Made by a program: the position numbers and the translations under genes. The notes under the pieces were generated by a model that searched no databases, was not told the origin of the DNA, and saw only the letters and a list, made by a program, of their open reading frames with translations. 18,880 nt of DNA, taken from the NCBI GenBank assembly GCA_018821745.1, contig JAHJLU010000114.1, forward strand, positions 1-18,880, written 5' to 3'. Source of the DNA: Myxococcota bacterium. GTDB taxonomy: Bacteria > Myxococcota_A > Polyangia > HGW-17. Positions 1-7,456 of this stretch are shown piece by piece (position 1 is the stretch's first letter; the number at the start of each line of letters is the position of its first letter).

Positions 1-519
1 AATCTCGAAGGCGAAGAGAGCGACAAGTCCCTCGGACAGAAACTCCGTCCCGGCGGCCGCGCCATAACCATCCGCGTCGACATGAACAGCGCCGTGGGGT
101 ACTGGCTGCAGGCCAATGACCACGTTGACGTTGTGGGGACGTTCCAGAACATGGCCGGTGAACGGGCAGAGATGGTCGCTCTCACCATCCTCGAGAACAT
201 CGTTGTGCTCAAGACAGGCAACAGGGGCAAGGGTGTCAACAACCCCGAATCCAACGATCTTGCCTTCCCGTCTGTCACACTGCTGGTTCTGCCCGAGGAA
301 GCCGAGATGCTCATCCTCGCCCAGAAAATAGGTTCCATCGCCTTTACGTTGCGTAACCCCGATGACAGGGGCCTCATGCAGGAACGCGCCTGGACCACAC
401 TCAAGACACTGCTCACCAGAGAGCGCGCCAAGAAACTCCGCATGCGGAGAATTCACACCCTCGACACCATTCGCATTCTGCGTGGTGTGGGCAAAAACAT
501 TCCAACCTTCACGAGATAA
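1..519 (+). CDS. cpaB: CpaB/RcpC-family Tad pilus assembly protein, C-terminal part (5' end outside window)
   Basis: The frame is open from base 1, so the gene begins upstream and only the last 172 residues are visible. The first visible residues contain LRPGGRAITIRVD, followed by VGYWLQANDHVDVVGTF. This matches the SAF-type domain of CpaB/RcpC proteins, where a G-x-RA-(V/I)-T-I stretch leads into a G(D/N)-x-VDV(V/L) segment. The rest matches the RcpC-type C-terminal region, including a 'LxxPEEAExLxLAQKxGxIxxxLRNPDD' pattern. CpaB proteins sit in the periplasm and help the Tad secretin channel assemble. The stop is 10 bases before tadB, so the two are probably co-transcribed. In classical Tad loci cpaC, cpaE and cpaF lie between cpaB and tadB; here they do not. 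The ATG at base 82 falls inside the conserved domain and is not the real start. Confidence 0.85.
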   Translation, partial: NLEGEESDKSLGQKLRPGGRAITIRVDMNSAVGYWLQANDHVDVVGTFQNMAGERAEMVALTILENIVVLKTGNRGKGVNNPESNDLAFPSVTLLVLPEEAEMLILAQKIGSIAFTLRNPDDRGLMQERAWTTLKTLLTRERAKKLRMRRIHTLDTIRILRGVGKNIPTFTR

Positions 520-529
520 TTGAGACGCG

Positions 530-1372
530 ATGCTTGGATTTGCCATACTTTTCTTCTTTGTATCGACCTTCGTGCTGTCGCTCTATGTGTTCAGTGTGAT
601 CACCAAAGCACTGGAAATGTACGAGGAGAAATACGCCACCAAAGGGACCGCAACCCTCGGTGATATGTTCCTCTTTATCTCGCCCGCACAGCTGGTCACC
701 ATCACCCTCATCATCGCCTTCATACTGGGGCTGCTCGGTTTTGTCATCTTCGGCATTTTCGGCGCCATAGTGCTGTTCCTGGTCGGTTTTGCCATCCCCA
801 TGTGGGGAATCAAGATTCTCAGGAAGAAGCGCGTTGAAAAATTCGACAAACAGCTCGTCGACGCCCTCGCCCAGCTCTCCGCCGCCTTCAAGGCCGGTCT
901 CACGCTGCAGCAGGGCATGGAGTCCATCGCCAAAGAGGTCCCAAACCCCCTTGGACAGGAGCTGGGACTCACGGTCAAGGAGATTAAGCTGGGACTTCCC
1001 GTGGAGGAGGCCCTGGAAAATCTCAACGAGCGCGTGGGTTCCCAGGATCTCGACCTGGTGGTCACCGCCACCAACGTCTCCAGAAAACTGGGCGGAAACA
1101 TGGCAGAGATGTTCGATATCATCGCTGCCACCATCCGTGAGCGGTTCCGCCTCGAGGGTAAAATCAAGGCCCTCACCTCCCAGGGGAAAATGCAGGCGTG
1201 GGTAGTCGGCCTGATGCCCTTCTTCCTGGGGATAGCCCTCAATATCATGCGCCCCGATCTCATGGGCCCCTTCCTGGGTTCAACCTTTGGCAAAATAACA
1301 ATCGCCATCATTATCGTCATGGAAGCCATGGGAATATGGTGGATCTACAAAATAGTGGACATTGACGTGTAA
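530..1372 (+). CDS. tadB: TadB-like inner-membrane platform protein of the Tad system (GspF domain)
   Basis: This 280-aa membrane protein has a hydrophobic N-terminal helix (about residues 1-25), a helix pair at about 57-100 and two more at the C-terminus (about 222-275). Between them is a cytoplasmic GspF/T2SF domain with the typical features: 'QLVDALAQLSAAFKAGLTLQQGMESIA', then 'ELGLTVKEIKLGLPVEEALENL' and 'RKLGGNMAEMFDIIAATIRERFRLEGKIKALTSQGKMQAW' (shown in pieces of the family pattern). TadB and TadC form the inner-membrane platform that couples the CpaF ATPase to Flp pilin assembly or secretion. The length fits the family. There is no strong Shine-Dalgarno before the ATG, and the short gap from cpaB suggests translational coupling. 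tadC starts 2 bases after the stop. Confidence 0.9.
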   Translation: MLGFAILFFFVSTFVLSLYVFSVITKALEMYEEKYATKGTATLGDMFLFISPAQLVTITLIIAFILGLLGFVIFGIFGAIVLFLVGFAIPMWGIKILRKKRVEKFDKQLVDALAQLSAAFKAGLTLQQGMESIAKEVPNPLGQELGLTVKEIKLGLPVEEALENLNERVGSQDLDLVVTATNVSRKLGGNMAEMFDIIAATIRERFRLEGKIKALTSQGKMQAWVVGLMPFFLGIALNIMRPDLMGPFLGSTFGKITIAIIIVMEAMGIWWIYKIVDIDV

Positions 1373-1374
1373 CC

Positions 1375-2247
1375 ATGGACAGTTCCGTACTTCTTTTTGT
1401 TGAGACCGGGTGCGCTCTTGCTGCGGTGTTCCTGTTCATCATCGGCATCTACCCCCAGAACCTCCTGGCAGAAGCCTCCGAGGAGTCCGGGGGCAAAAAT
1501 GTCATGGGAGCGGCCAAGAACATCATTATCCGCAAATTGGGTAAAGCCCAGTCCCGCTTCGTCACAGAGAGCTACCGCGAAAAAATGAAGTGGAAATACA
1601 TTGCCATGGGCAAACCCGAGATGATTGTGGAGGACTTCATTGTCTACCAGGAGTTTGCGGCTGTATTTTTCACGCTCTTCCTCATGGTCGTCCTCAACTT
1701 CTTCAAAGTGCGCATGGCTTACTGCGTTTTCGGCGCGGTGATCGGGTTCGTGTATCCCTTTATATGGCTCAATGATCAGATCAAAAAACGTCAGAAAAAA
1801 ATCATCAGGGCGCTGCCCTACGCGCTGGATCTTCTGACCCTCTCCGTAGAGGCGGGGCTCGACTTCGGTGCCGCTATCCAGACCGTCATCGACAAAGCCA
1901 AGGAAGGTCCCCTGGTGGACGAGTTTGCGCTCATGCTCGCGGAGATCCGCATGGGCCGTACTCGTGAAGAGTCCATGCGCAACCTCTCAAAAAGAATCCA
2001 GATGACCCCGGTGTCGGCCTTCGTGACAAATCTTATTCAAGCAGATAGAATGGGAACTTCGCTCGGTAAGATCCTGCGCATTCAATCGACGCAGATGCGC
2101 ATTGAGCGAACACAATTGGCCGAAAAAAAGGCAAATGAGGCTCCGGTTAAGATGCTGTTTCCCCTCGTGGCCTGCATTTTCCCCACGGTCTTCATGGTGC
2201 TCTTCGGGCCTATTGTGTACACATTCATGAGTGGAGGAGTGACCTAA
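1375..2247 (+). CDS. tadC: TadC-like inner-membrane platform protein of the Tad system (GspF domain)
   Basis: This 290-aa GspF/T2SF-domain membrane protein is the second platform subunit of the Tad machine. There is an N-terminal helix (about residues 5-28), two helices at about 93-130, a cytoplasmic domain, and a C-terminal hydrophobic segment ending in PIVYTFMSGGVT. The T2SF pattern is clear: 'RALPYALDLLTLSVEAGLDF', then 'EFALMLAEIRMGRTREESM' and 'FVTNLIQADRMGTSLGKIL'. The QADRxGxSLxxxLRxQ pattern is typical of TadC. Its start is 2 bases after the tadB stop with no clear Shine-Dalgarno, so it is probably translated by coupling to tadB. It lies 2 bases before the first FHA gene. Assignment as TadC rather than a second TadB rests on gene order and that motif. 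Confidence 0.9.
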   Translation: MDSSVLLFVETGCALAAVFLFIIGIYPQNLLAEASEESGGKNVMGAAKNIIIRKLGKAQSRFVTESYREKMKWKYIAMGKPEMIVEDFIVYQEFAAVFFTLFLMVVLNFFKVRMAYCVFGAVIGFVYPFIWLNDQIKKRQKKIIRALPYALDLLTLSVEAGLDFGAAIQTVIDKAKEGPLVDEFALMLAEIRMGRTREESMRNLSKRIQMTPVSAFVTNLIQADRMGTSLGKILRIQSTQMRIERTQLAEKKANEAPVKMLFPLVACIFPTVFMVLFGPIVYTFMSGGVT

Positions 2248-2249
2248 AT

Positions 2250-3668
2250 ATGGCGACAAATCGGCGTCAATCAAGCAGAGGCCGCGGCGCACGCAGTGCC
2301 CGAAGGGGAAGTAAGGGCCCCGAGGGTTTCATTCTCAGCATCCAGGACGGTCGGCACCGTGGTGAAGAACACCATTTTGAAACAGAAGCCACCGTTGGAC
2401 GCACCGACGAAAACTCAATCGTCCTCATCGACGACTCTATCTCCCGCAATCACTGCCGGGTATGGGGCAAGCGCGGCGTCTTCCTCGTGGAGGACACAGG
2501 CTCATCCAACGGGACGCGCCTTAACGGCAAGATCCTCACAGAGCCCGAAGTATTGAAAGACGGGGACTATATCACGCCAGGGGTTGTGAACATCATGTTC
2601 CAGAACCTTGACATCGACTCGGCCGGAGATGTCACCGTGGTGGTAAACCTGACGGAAAAACAGAAAGAAAAACTGGATATCGAGACACCCGACGTTTCGG
2701 TGAGGGAGCAGTTTGAAAAAGTCTGGGCCACGCCCAAGGGCAAGGTTGGGGTTATCGCCGTCTGCCTCCTTTTACTCCTGGTCTTTTACTTCGCTGTCTC
2801 CAAGCTCGTAGGGAGCGGCCCAAAAAAGCGCCGGGTCATCCCCGATCAGTCCAATGTCATTACCGAGTACAGAGAGAACAACTGGGAAAGTTTTCTCTCC
2901 TACAACTTTGGACATTGTGGATACTGTGTGCCTTCCCATAACACTTCTGCAAAAATCTCCTTTAACATCCCCATTGCCAATACACGGGCGGTCCTCACCT
3001 ACGCTGCGGGGATGATCGAGAAGGACAAAGAGGTTGAGATTCTCCTCAACGGCAAACGGATCCAGTATGCAGAGTGGGCTCCTCCCACACGCCCAAAATA
3101 CAACTACATGATCGATCTGTATACGGCGGCGAAGAAGAATCCAAAAATCGAACTGAAAACAGGCGAGAACATCCTTGAGTTCCGCAACCTCTACAATACA
3201 CCTGAAAAGTTGAAAGCGGGCACTTCCCCGGAATACTGGATTGTCTTTTACGTTCGGATCAAGACCACCGCGCTTCCCAAAGCCAATATCCCTGAAGCGG
3301 AGAAGAACTACTCCAACGCCAAACAGGCCTTTGACAACCGGGAGCTCAACCCCAGCAACTATAAAAATTCTCTCGAGAAATTTTTCCGGGTCATCGATTT
3401 GCTTGAACTGGCCAAACTGGACGATCCGAGCATGGCACGCTTTAACGCCATGTATAAAGACTCTGTGAGAACGATTAATATCCTGAACCGCGAGCTTGAC
3501 AGTTTTTTCCGCAATTGTCGTGCTACAATAATTGAAGCAAGCAGATTTACTGATGAAAAACAGAAAAAAGCAGCAATCCACAAGCTTCGGGAAGAGCTAA
3601 AGCGCTTCCCGGATACTGATCTCCGGAAAAAGAAGCTTGATCTGGACATCAAAGATACGCTGCTCTAG
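2250..3668 (+). CDS. FHA-domain membrane protein 1 with large extracytoplasmic domain, Tad-linked
   Basis: This 472-aa protein has a basic, Arg/Gly-rich N-terminus, then an FHA domain at about residues 26-118. The phosphothreonine-binding residues are present: G50-R51, S65-R66-N67-H68, the SSNGT at 85-89 and N92-G93. One membrane helix follows (about 166-187), and a basic PKKRR lies just after it. The C-terminal part looks like a beta-sandwich region (about 210-345) with a CGYC pair at C223 and C226, then a charged helical region to the end. The topology would put FHA in the cytoplasm and the rest outside, although the positive charges after the helix weaken that. A GGAGG at 2233-2237, 12 bases before the ATG and inside the tadC end, is the likely ribosome site. 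By position, it probably tunes or scaffolds the Tad complex in response to Thr phosphorylation (inference). Confidence 0.85.
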   Translation: MATNRRQSSRGRGARSARRGSKGPEGFILSIQDGRHRGEEHHFETEATVGRTDENSIVLIDDSISRNHCRVWGKRGVFLVEDTGSSNGTRLNGKILTEPEVLKDGDYITPGVVNIMFQNLDIDSAGDVTVVVNLTEKQKEKLDIETPDVSVREQFEKVWATPKGKVGVIAVCLLLLLVFYFAVSKLVGSGPKKRRVIPDQSNVITEYRENNWESFLSYNFGHCGYCVPSHNTSAKISFNIPIANTRAVLTYAAGMIEKDKEVEILLNGKRIQYAEWAPPTRPKYNYMIDLYTAAKKNPKIELKTGENILEFRNLYNTPEKLKAGTSPEYWIVFYVRIKTTALPKANIPEAEKNYSNAKQAFDNRELNPSNYKNSLEKFFRVIDLLELAKLDDPSMARFNAMYKDSVRTINILNRELDSFFRNCRATIIEASRFTDEKQKKAAIHKLREELKRFPDTDLRKKKLDLDIKDTLL

Positions 3669-3695
3669 CGTTTTGTATTTGGAGTGAGGTAAAAA

Positions 3696-6110
3696 ATGGC
3701 CAACGGCGGCACTATTCTCGAAGTATTGGAAGGAAATGACACTGGCAAAAAGTACCCTCTCGGGCGTAACCCAACGGTTATCGGACGTGGTGCTGATTGC
3801 GGGTTCATTCTTTCGGATCTAACTTGTTCTAGAAGGCATTTCCAGATTCTGCCCTCGGCTGAAGGGTATATTCTGAAAGATTTGGGCAGCGGGAACGGAA
3901 CAAAAATCAACGGGGTCAAGGTCAAAGAGAGACTTCTTGAGGATGGAGACGTAATCACCTCGGGAAAAACAAAAATGCGCTATGTGGACCCCGCAAGGCG
4001 CATGGCCCAGGCTCGTGGAATGCAGGCTCCCGGCGGACCTCCTCCAGGTGCCCCCGGTGGGCCTCCTCCAGGTGGAATGCCTCCTGGACAAATGCCTCCC
4101 GGCGGGCCTGGCGGACCCGGTGGCCCAGGCGGGAGACCACAACGTAAACCGACCATGTATCAAAATCAATGGGGTGGTCCCGGCAACGCCCCACCTCCCG
4201 GTGCCCCTGGCGGCCCTCCTCCCGGTGGAATGCCTCCAGGCGGTCGCCCTCCCGGCAGACCCAGTATGGGACCTGGCGGGCCTGGCGGAAGACCTCCCGG
4301 TGCCCCCGGTGGGCCTCCTCCCGGTGGAATGCCTCCCGGCCAGATGCCTCCCGGTGCCCGTCCTCCCATGGGAAGACCAGGTACACGGCCATCTATTCCT
4401 CCCGGTGGAATGCCTCCCGGCCAGATGCCTCCAGGCGGAGCGCCAGGAGAAGCATTTGATCCGGTCAAGGCTATGATACAGGCCCAGAATAAGCAAACCG
4501 ACTCCAAGCTGGTTACCTTTCTCAAAGAGAAGAAGCTGCTGGTGGCCGTGGTTGGCATCATTCTCGTGCTCTTCATCGGTCTGGCGATAATGAAATCTTC
4601 CAAGAAAAAGCCCTCCGGGCCCAAGGTTGATCCGGTGGCAGAAGCGCTGAAAGCCAAACAGCTTGAAGTTGACAAACTCATCAAAGAAGGCATCGCCATC
4701 TTCAAAGATGCCAAGGGTCGCCCCTCTTGGACCCAGGCCAAGGCCAAACTTGATGCTGCAGACAAATTGATCCCCGATGTGAAAACCGTCGCCGACAACC
4801 AGAAGTTGATCGCCAAGGGGCTTCAACTTGACCTGGCGGTGGTGTACGTCTCATTGCGCGTGAACAGCCTCGCATTCAAGTCTCAGGAGCTCCGGAATAA
4901 ACTGAAGGGAGTCCCGGAGCTCTTTGCAGAAGTGAAAGATTTTATCAGTGAGCCTGCGGCCAAATACTATGGAGAGAACATCAAAAAACACATAGCTGAT
5001 CTGGACAAACGGCTTGATGACTCGAAAAAAGTAACAGAGAAACTGAAAAATATCAGTTTCCTCCTTCAGACCAGTTCCAACAATGCAACAAAATGGAAAG
5101 CGGTCAAACTGTATGACAGCGTCATCAATGATGTGACCAACCCCGGCCTGAAGCAGTGCAAAGTGGTTTACAATCTTCGCAACGGGCTCATTGATCAACT
5201 CATTTCCAGTGCGGCAATCCGGCAGAAACGATACCTGCCCTTCACAGGAAAATCCAGCCTCATTGATGCCTGCCGTACACAGGAAGACATCATCGCCGCC
5301 CAAAAAGTCTTTAACGCTTCCAACCCTGCGGCCAATGTTGCGCTCAACACTGGTCCCGCAGCCCCCATGGGCACGGTGAATTCCGGTGGTGGGCATTACA
5401 GCGGCACCAGTATGCCCGCCTCCGTGGCGGCTAAATATATGGCGAAAGATTTCGCCGGTGCCAAGGCCGTCGCCGACGGGCTGGCCGCCTCCAACCCCAA
5501 AATGAAAGCCATAGCCGGCAAGCTCGCGACCATTCAGGCAGCTTACTCTGCCGCCTCCTCCGGCAGTTGGGGCTCCAAGGTCACATCCTATGAAACGTGT
5601 CTGTCCATTGACGCATCCCTGGGTGGAAAGTTGAGTGGCTTTTTCAAGCAACAGATCGCACAGAATGCGAAATTGCATGCCAACACCCTGCTCTCCTCTG
5701 CCAGTTACGAGGCAGCGTTTGTTGCCTATAACAAAGCACTTGCCAACGGCGCTACCGACATGGGCAATACACTCAAGCAGCTTGAAAAGGCTGCGAGAAA
5801 CACCTACCTGAAGGCCTACCAGATGGGCGGCGCCTCCGTTGAAGCCAAAAACCTCTATCGGCAGGTCCTCAAAATGGTACCCTCAACCTCTAAAGTCTAT
5901 TCGGACGCTCAGGCTCGGCTTGCCGGCGGCGCTCCCACACATGAGATGGGGCCTATCAAAATCATGAGCACCTACGTCCCTCCCACCATGCGTCCCTCCC
6001 CCATGGTGACCATTATGCGGCCTCCCGTCATGAAGGTCATGCGTCCCAAGGTCATGAAGGGGATGAAGGGCATGAAAGGTATGCGCGTCGTCGATGACGA
6101 CGATGACTAG
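3696..6110 (+). CDS. FHA-domain membrane protein 2 with Pro/Gly/Met linker, Tad-linked
   Basis: This 804-aa protein begins with an FHA domain (about residues 6-98). The ligand residues are kept: G30-R31, S45-R46-R47-H48, GSGNGT at 64-69 and N72-G73. A long low-complexity linker (about 105-250) is built from variants of GAPGGPPPGGMPPGQMPPGG. A membrane helix follows at about 281-299 with a KSSKKK flank. The remaining ~500 residues are mostly helical, Ala/Lys-rich and possibly TPR-like. The last 60 residues are peculiar: Met/Pro/Lys/Arg repeats (RPPVMKVMRPKVMKGMKGMK) and a closing DDDDD. The start is the ATG with GTGAGGT about 6 bases upstream and a conserved FHA beginning right after it. It is 27 bases behind the first FHA gene and is likely the last gene of the Tad operon in this window. 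Its function is inferred only from context. Confidence 0.85.
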   Translation: MANGGTILEVLEGNDTGKKYPLGRNPTVIGRGADCGFILSDLTCSRRHFQILPSAEGYILKDLGSGNGTKINGVKVKERLLEDGDVITSGKTKMRYVDPARRMAQARGMQAPGGPPPGAPGGPPPGGMPPGQMPPGGPGGPGGPGGRPQRKPTMYQNQWGGPGNAPPPGAPGGPPPGGMPPGGRPPGRPSMGPGGPGGRPPGAPGGPPPGGMPPGQMPPGARPPMGRPGTRPSIPPGGMPPGQMPPGGAPGEAFDPVKAMIQAQNKQTDSKLVTFLKEKKLLVAVVGIILVLFIGLAIMKSSKKKPSGPKVDPVAEALKAKQLEVDKLIKEGIAIFKDAKGRPSWTQAKAKLDAADKLIPDVKTVADNQKLIAKGLQLDLAVVYVSLRVNSLAFKSQELRNKLKGVPELFAEVKDFISEPAAKYYGENIKKHIADLDKRLDDSKKVTEKLKNISFLLQTSSNNATKWKAVKLYDSVINDVTNPGLKQCKVVYNLRNGLIDQLISSAAIRQKRYLPFTGKSSLIDACRTQEDIIAAQKVFNASNPAANVALNTGPAAPMGTVNSGGGHYSGTSMPASVAAKYMAKDFAGAKAVADGLAASNPKMKAIAGKLATIQAAYSAASSGSWGSKVTSYETCLSIDASLGGKLSGFFKQQIAQNAKLHANTLLSSASYEAAFVAYNKALANGATDMGNTLKQLEKAARNTYLKAYQMGGASVEAKNLYRQVLKMVPSTSKVYSDAQARLAGGAPTHEMGPIKIMSTYVPPTMRPSPMVTIMRPPVMKVMRPKVMKGMKGMKGMRVVDDDDD
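4021..4452 (+). repeat. Imperfect Pro/Gly/Met-coding repeats within FHA protein 2
   Basis: Degenerate copies of a unit coding for PPGGMPPG and GAPGGPPPG recur through this stretch, with near-identical 20-base blocks such as CCTCCCGGTGGAATGCCTCC at several points. All changes keep the reading frame. The repeat gives long open frames on both strands that are not genes. It encodes a flexible linker between the FHA domain and the membrane helix. Confidence 0.9.
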
Positions 6111-6157
6111 GCCCCACGAATTCGGCGTACAAATCCCCGCGCCTGAATGATTATCCC

Positions 6158-6186
6158 TTGACTTTACCCTGAAGTACACCTAACAT
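6158..6186 (+). promoter_or_regulatory. Candidate sigma70-type promoter for the yceD-rpmF-rpiB-ribDE operon
   Basis: TTGACT at 6158-6163 matches the -35 consensus at 5 of 6 positions. TAACAT at 6181-6186 matches the -10 at 4 of 6, with a spacer of exactly 17 bases. The predicted start of transcription is about 6193, leaving a leader of about 55 bases. It lies in the 138-base gap after the Tad operon, where a new unit is expected. Confidence 0.65.
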
Positions 6187-6248
6187 TCCGTGCCTGCGGC
6201 GTGATCTCGCACCATGAAGAGATGCGCCTGAAGGCAAACTGAATTATC

Positions 6249-6764
6249 ATGAAACCGCTTCTAGTACACATCGGTGAGCTTGCGGCCGGACCTCGCGAGA
6301 TTGAATTCTCCTTCACAGAGCAGGAGCTTGAGGAGCACCTGGAAGATCTCGCAGCACCCCGCGCCTTTCACAGGGTCAAGGGAATCCTCACCCTCGAACA
6401 GATCGCCGGCGCAATTGAAGTAACCGGTCATATGGAAGGTTTCATTACGGTACAATGCAGTCGTTGCCTAAAGCCGACTCGTGTTGATGTTCCAGAGTTT
6501 TTTCAGTTTATATTCATCGAGGAACCGGACCATTTCGATTCTGAAACCGAGTTATCGGGCAATGATCTCGAGACGGCCTTTTTCCACGGTGACACGATCG
6601 ATTTGGAACCACATATCTGGGATCATGTGATTTTATCTGTCCCCATGGTCCCCCTGTGTGATGAAGCATGTGAGGGTATTACCTACCCTAAGGGCAAAGA
6701 ATTACGCGCGCCCCTGGAGAACTCTCCCTGGGAAGCGTTGAAAAACATTAAAATTACTAAATAG
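6249..6764 (+). CDS. yceD: YceD/DUF177 family protein, 23S rRNA accumulation / ribosome-linked
   Basis: This 171-aa protein fits the YceD (DUF177) family in length and pattern. There is an N-terminal beta-rich half, the central CSRCLKP motif (a CxxC typical of the family), and the acidic C-terminal half with 'DTIDLEPHIWDHVILSVPM' followed by VPLCDEACEG. The second pair of cysteines (LCDEAC) is also usual, and together they may hold a metal. The family is coupled to rpmF in most bacteria and is needed for normal 23S rRNA levels in plants and E. coli. Here rpmF follows after 53 bases. Only a weak, distant AAGG precedes the ATG; the conserved N-terminus supports this start. Confidence 0.9.
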   Translation: MKPLLVHIGELAAGPREIEFSFTEQELEEHLEDLAAPRAFHRVKGILTLEQIAGAIEVTGHMEGFITVQCSRCLKPTRVDVPEFFQFIFIEEPDHFDSETELSGNDLETAFFHGDTIDLEPHIWDHVILSVPMVPLCDEACEGITYPKGKELRAPLENSPWEALKNIKITK

Positions 6765-6766
6765 TT

Positions 6767-6798
6767 CCACGGCCTGCTTATTTTTTTGCGAACCGTGG
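6767..6798. promoter_or_regulatory. Inverted repeat around a T tract upstream of rpmF
   Basis: CCACGG at 6767-6772 is answered by CCGTGG at 6793-6798, a perfect 6-base arm pair with a 20-base loop that includes seven consecutive T. It occupies the yceD-rpmF gap just before the rpmF ribosome site (AAGGAG, 6806-6811). It could be a leader hairpin, an operator or chance. It is not a normal terminator because the T run is inside the loop. Confidence 0.35.
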
Positions 6799-6817
6799 CA
6801 GCTTCAAGGAGATTATC

Positions 6818-7009
6818 ATGGCAGTTCCCAAGCAAAGACAATCCAAAATGCGCAGAGACAAAAGAAGAGCACAGCACGACAAGATCACGCCTCCCAATCT
6901 CATTTCCTGTCCCGCATGCTCGGAAAAAATTCCCCGCCATATCGCCTGTCCGGCCTGTGGTGCCTTCAAGGGCAACAATTTTGAGAAACTGGTAAAGCCT
7001 AACCTGTAA
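6818..7009 (+). CDS. rpmF: Large ribosomal subunit protein bL32
   Basis: This 63-aa basic protein starts MAVPKQRQSKMRRDKRRAQ, the diagnostic bL32 N-terminus. It carries four cysteines (C31, C34, C44, C47) as two CPAC pairs, the zinc-ribbon form of L32, and the CGAFKG segment near the end. bL32 is a structural protein of the 50S subunit. An AAGGAG at 6806-6811, six bases before the ATG, sets the start. It follows yceD, the usual partner. The usual downstream fatty-acid genes plsX and fabH are absent; rpiB follows 3 bases later. A four-cysteine L32 implies zinc-bound form; a zinc-free paralogue may exist elsewhere. Confidence 0.97.
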   Translation: MAVPKQRQSKMRRDKRRAQHDKITPPNLISCPACSEKIPRHIACPACGAFKGNNFEKLVKPNL

Positions 7010-7012
7010 ATC

Positions 7013-7456
7013 ATGCAGCACGTCTTTATCGGCAGCGATCACGGCGGCTTTGCCCTCAAACAAGAGCTCATTGAAGAGCTCCGGGGCATGGGGGTTTCCC
7101 ACACAGACGTGGGTGTCCACCGTGAAGAATCGGCTGATTATCCCGACATCGCAAGGGATCTGGCCCGTGTACTGCTCCCTTTTGAGGGGGCACTGGGGAT
7201 CCTCCTTTGTGGAACCGGTATCGGCATCTCCATCGCTGCGAATAAAATCGCCGGTGTCCGCGCCGCCCTCTGCAGTGATGAATATTCCGCAGCCATGGCG
7301 CGCCGTCACAATAACGCCAATGTGCTGTGTCTGGGGGGAAGAGTGATCGGGCCGGAGCTCGCCAAATCAATTCTCCACACTTTTTTGACAAATACCTTTG
7401 AGGGTGGCCGCCACCAGCGGCGTGTCGACAAGCTCGAACATCCTTCCCTGCCATGA
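7013..7456 (+). CDS. rpiB: Ribose-5-phosphate isomerase B
   Basis: This 147-aa protein matches RpiB (LacA/RpiB family) along its full length. It has the FIGSDHGGFALK N-terminus with D9 and H10, the active-site loop LCGTGIGISIAANK with C66 at the position of the catalytic cysteine in the E. coli enzyme, then ARRHNNANVLCLGGR with H99, and the closing FEGGRHQRRVDKL phosphate-binding segment. It interconverts ribose-5-phosphate and ribulose-5-phosphate in the cytoplasm. Ribulose-5-phosphate is also the precursor of the four-carbon unit of riboflavin, which may be why the gene precedes ribDE. It starts 3 bases after rpmF without a clear ribosome site and its stop overlaps the ribD start by 4 bases (ATGA), so translation is probably coupled on both sides. 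Confidence 0.95.
   Translation: MQHVFIGSDHGGFALKQELIEELRGMGVSHTDVGVHREESADYPDIARDLARVLLPFEGALGILLCGTGIGISIAANKIAGVRAALCSDEYSAAMARRHNNANVLCLGGRVIGPELAKSILHTFLTNTFEGGRHQRRVDKLEHPSLP

Noticed and set aside
583..1329. 248-residue minus-strand open frame opposite tadB
   Set aside because: Antisense shadow of a clear TadB gene, Ser/Met/Arg-rich with no recognisable domain.
2772..3581. 269-residue minus-strand open frame opposite FHA protein 1
   Set aside because: Antisense shadow; product has no recognisable domain and the plus-strand gene is well supported.
3819..4826. 335-residue open frame on the minus strand, and other long frames across the FHA2 linker
   Set aside because: They are mirror images of the GC-rich Pro/Gly repeat region, with Gly/Arg/Thr-rich low-complexity products and no family signal, and they overlap a well-supported plus-strand gene.
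4851..5678. 275-residue minus-strand open frame opposite FHA protein 2
   Set aside because: Antisense shadow of the same gene, with no family signal.
6187..6248. FMN riboswitch ahead of the riboflavin genes
   Set aside because: The ~55-base leader is too short and lacks the multi-stem RFN layout; no such element is visible in the window.
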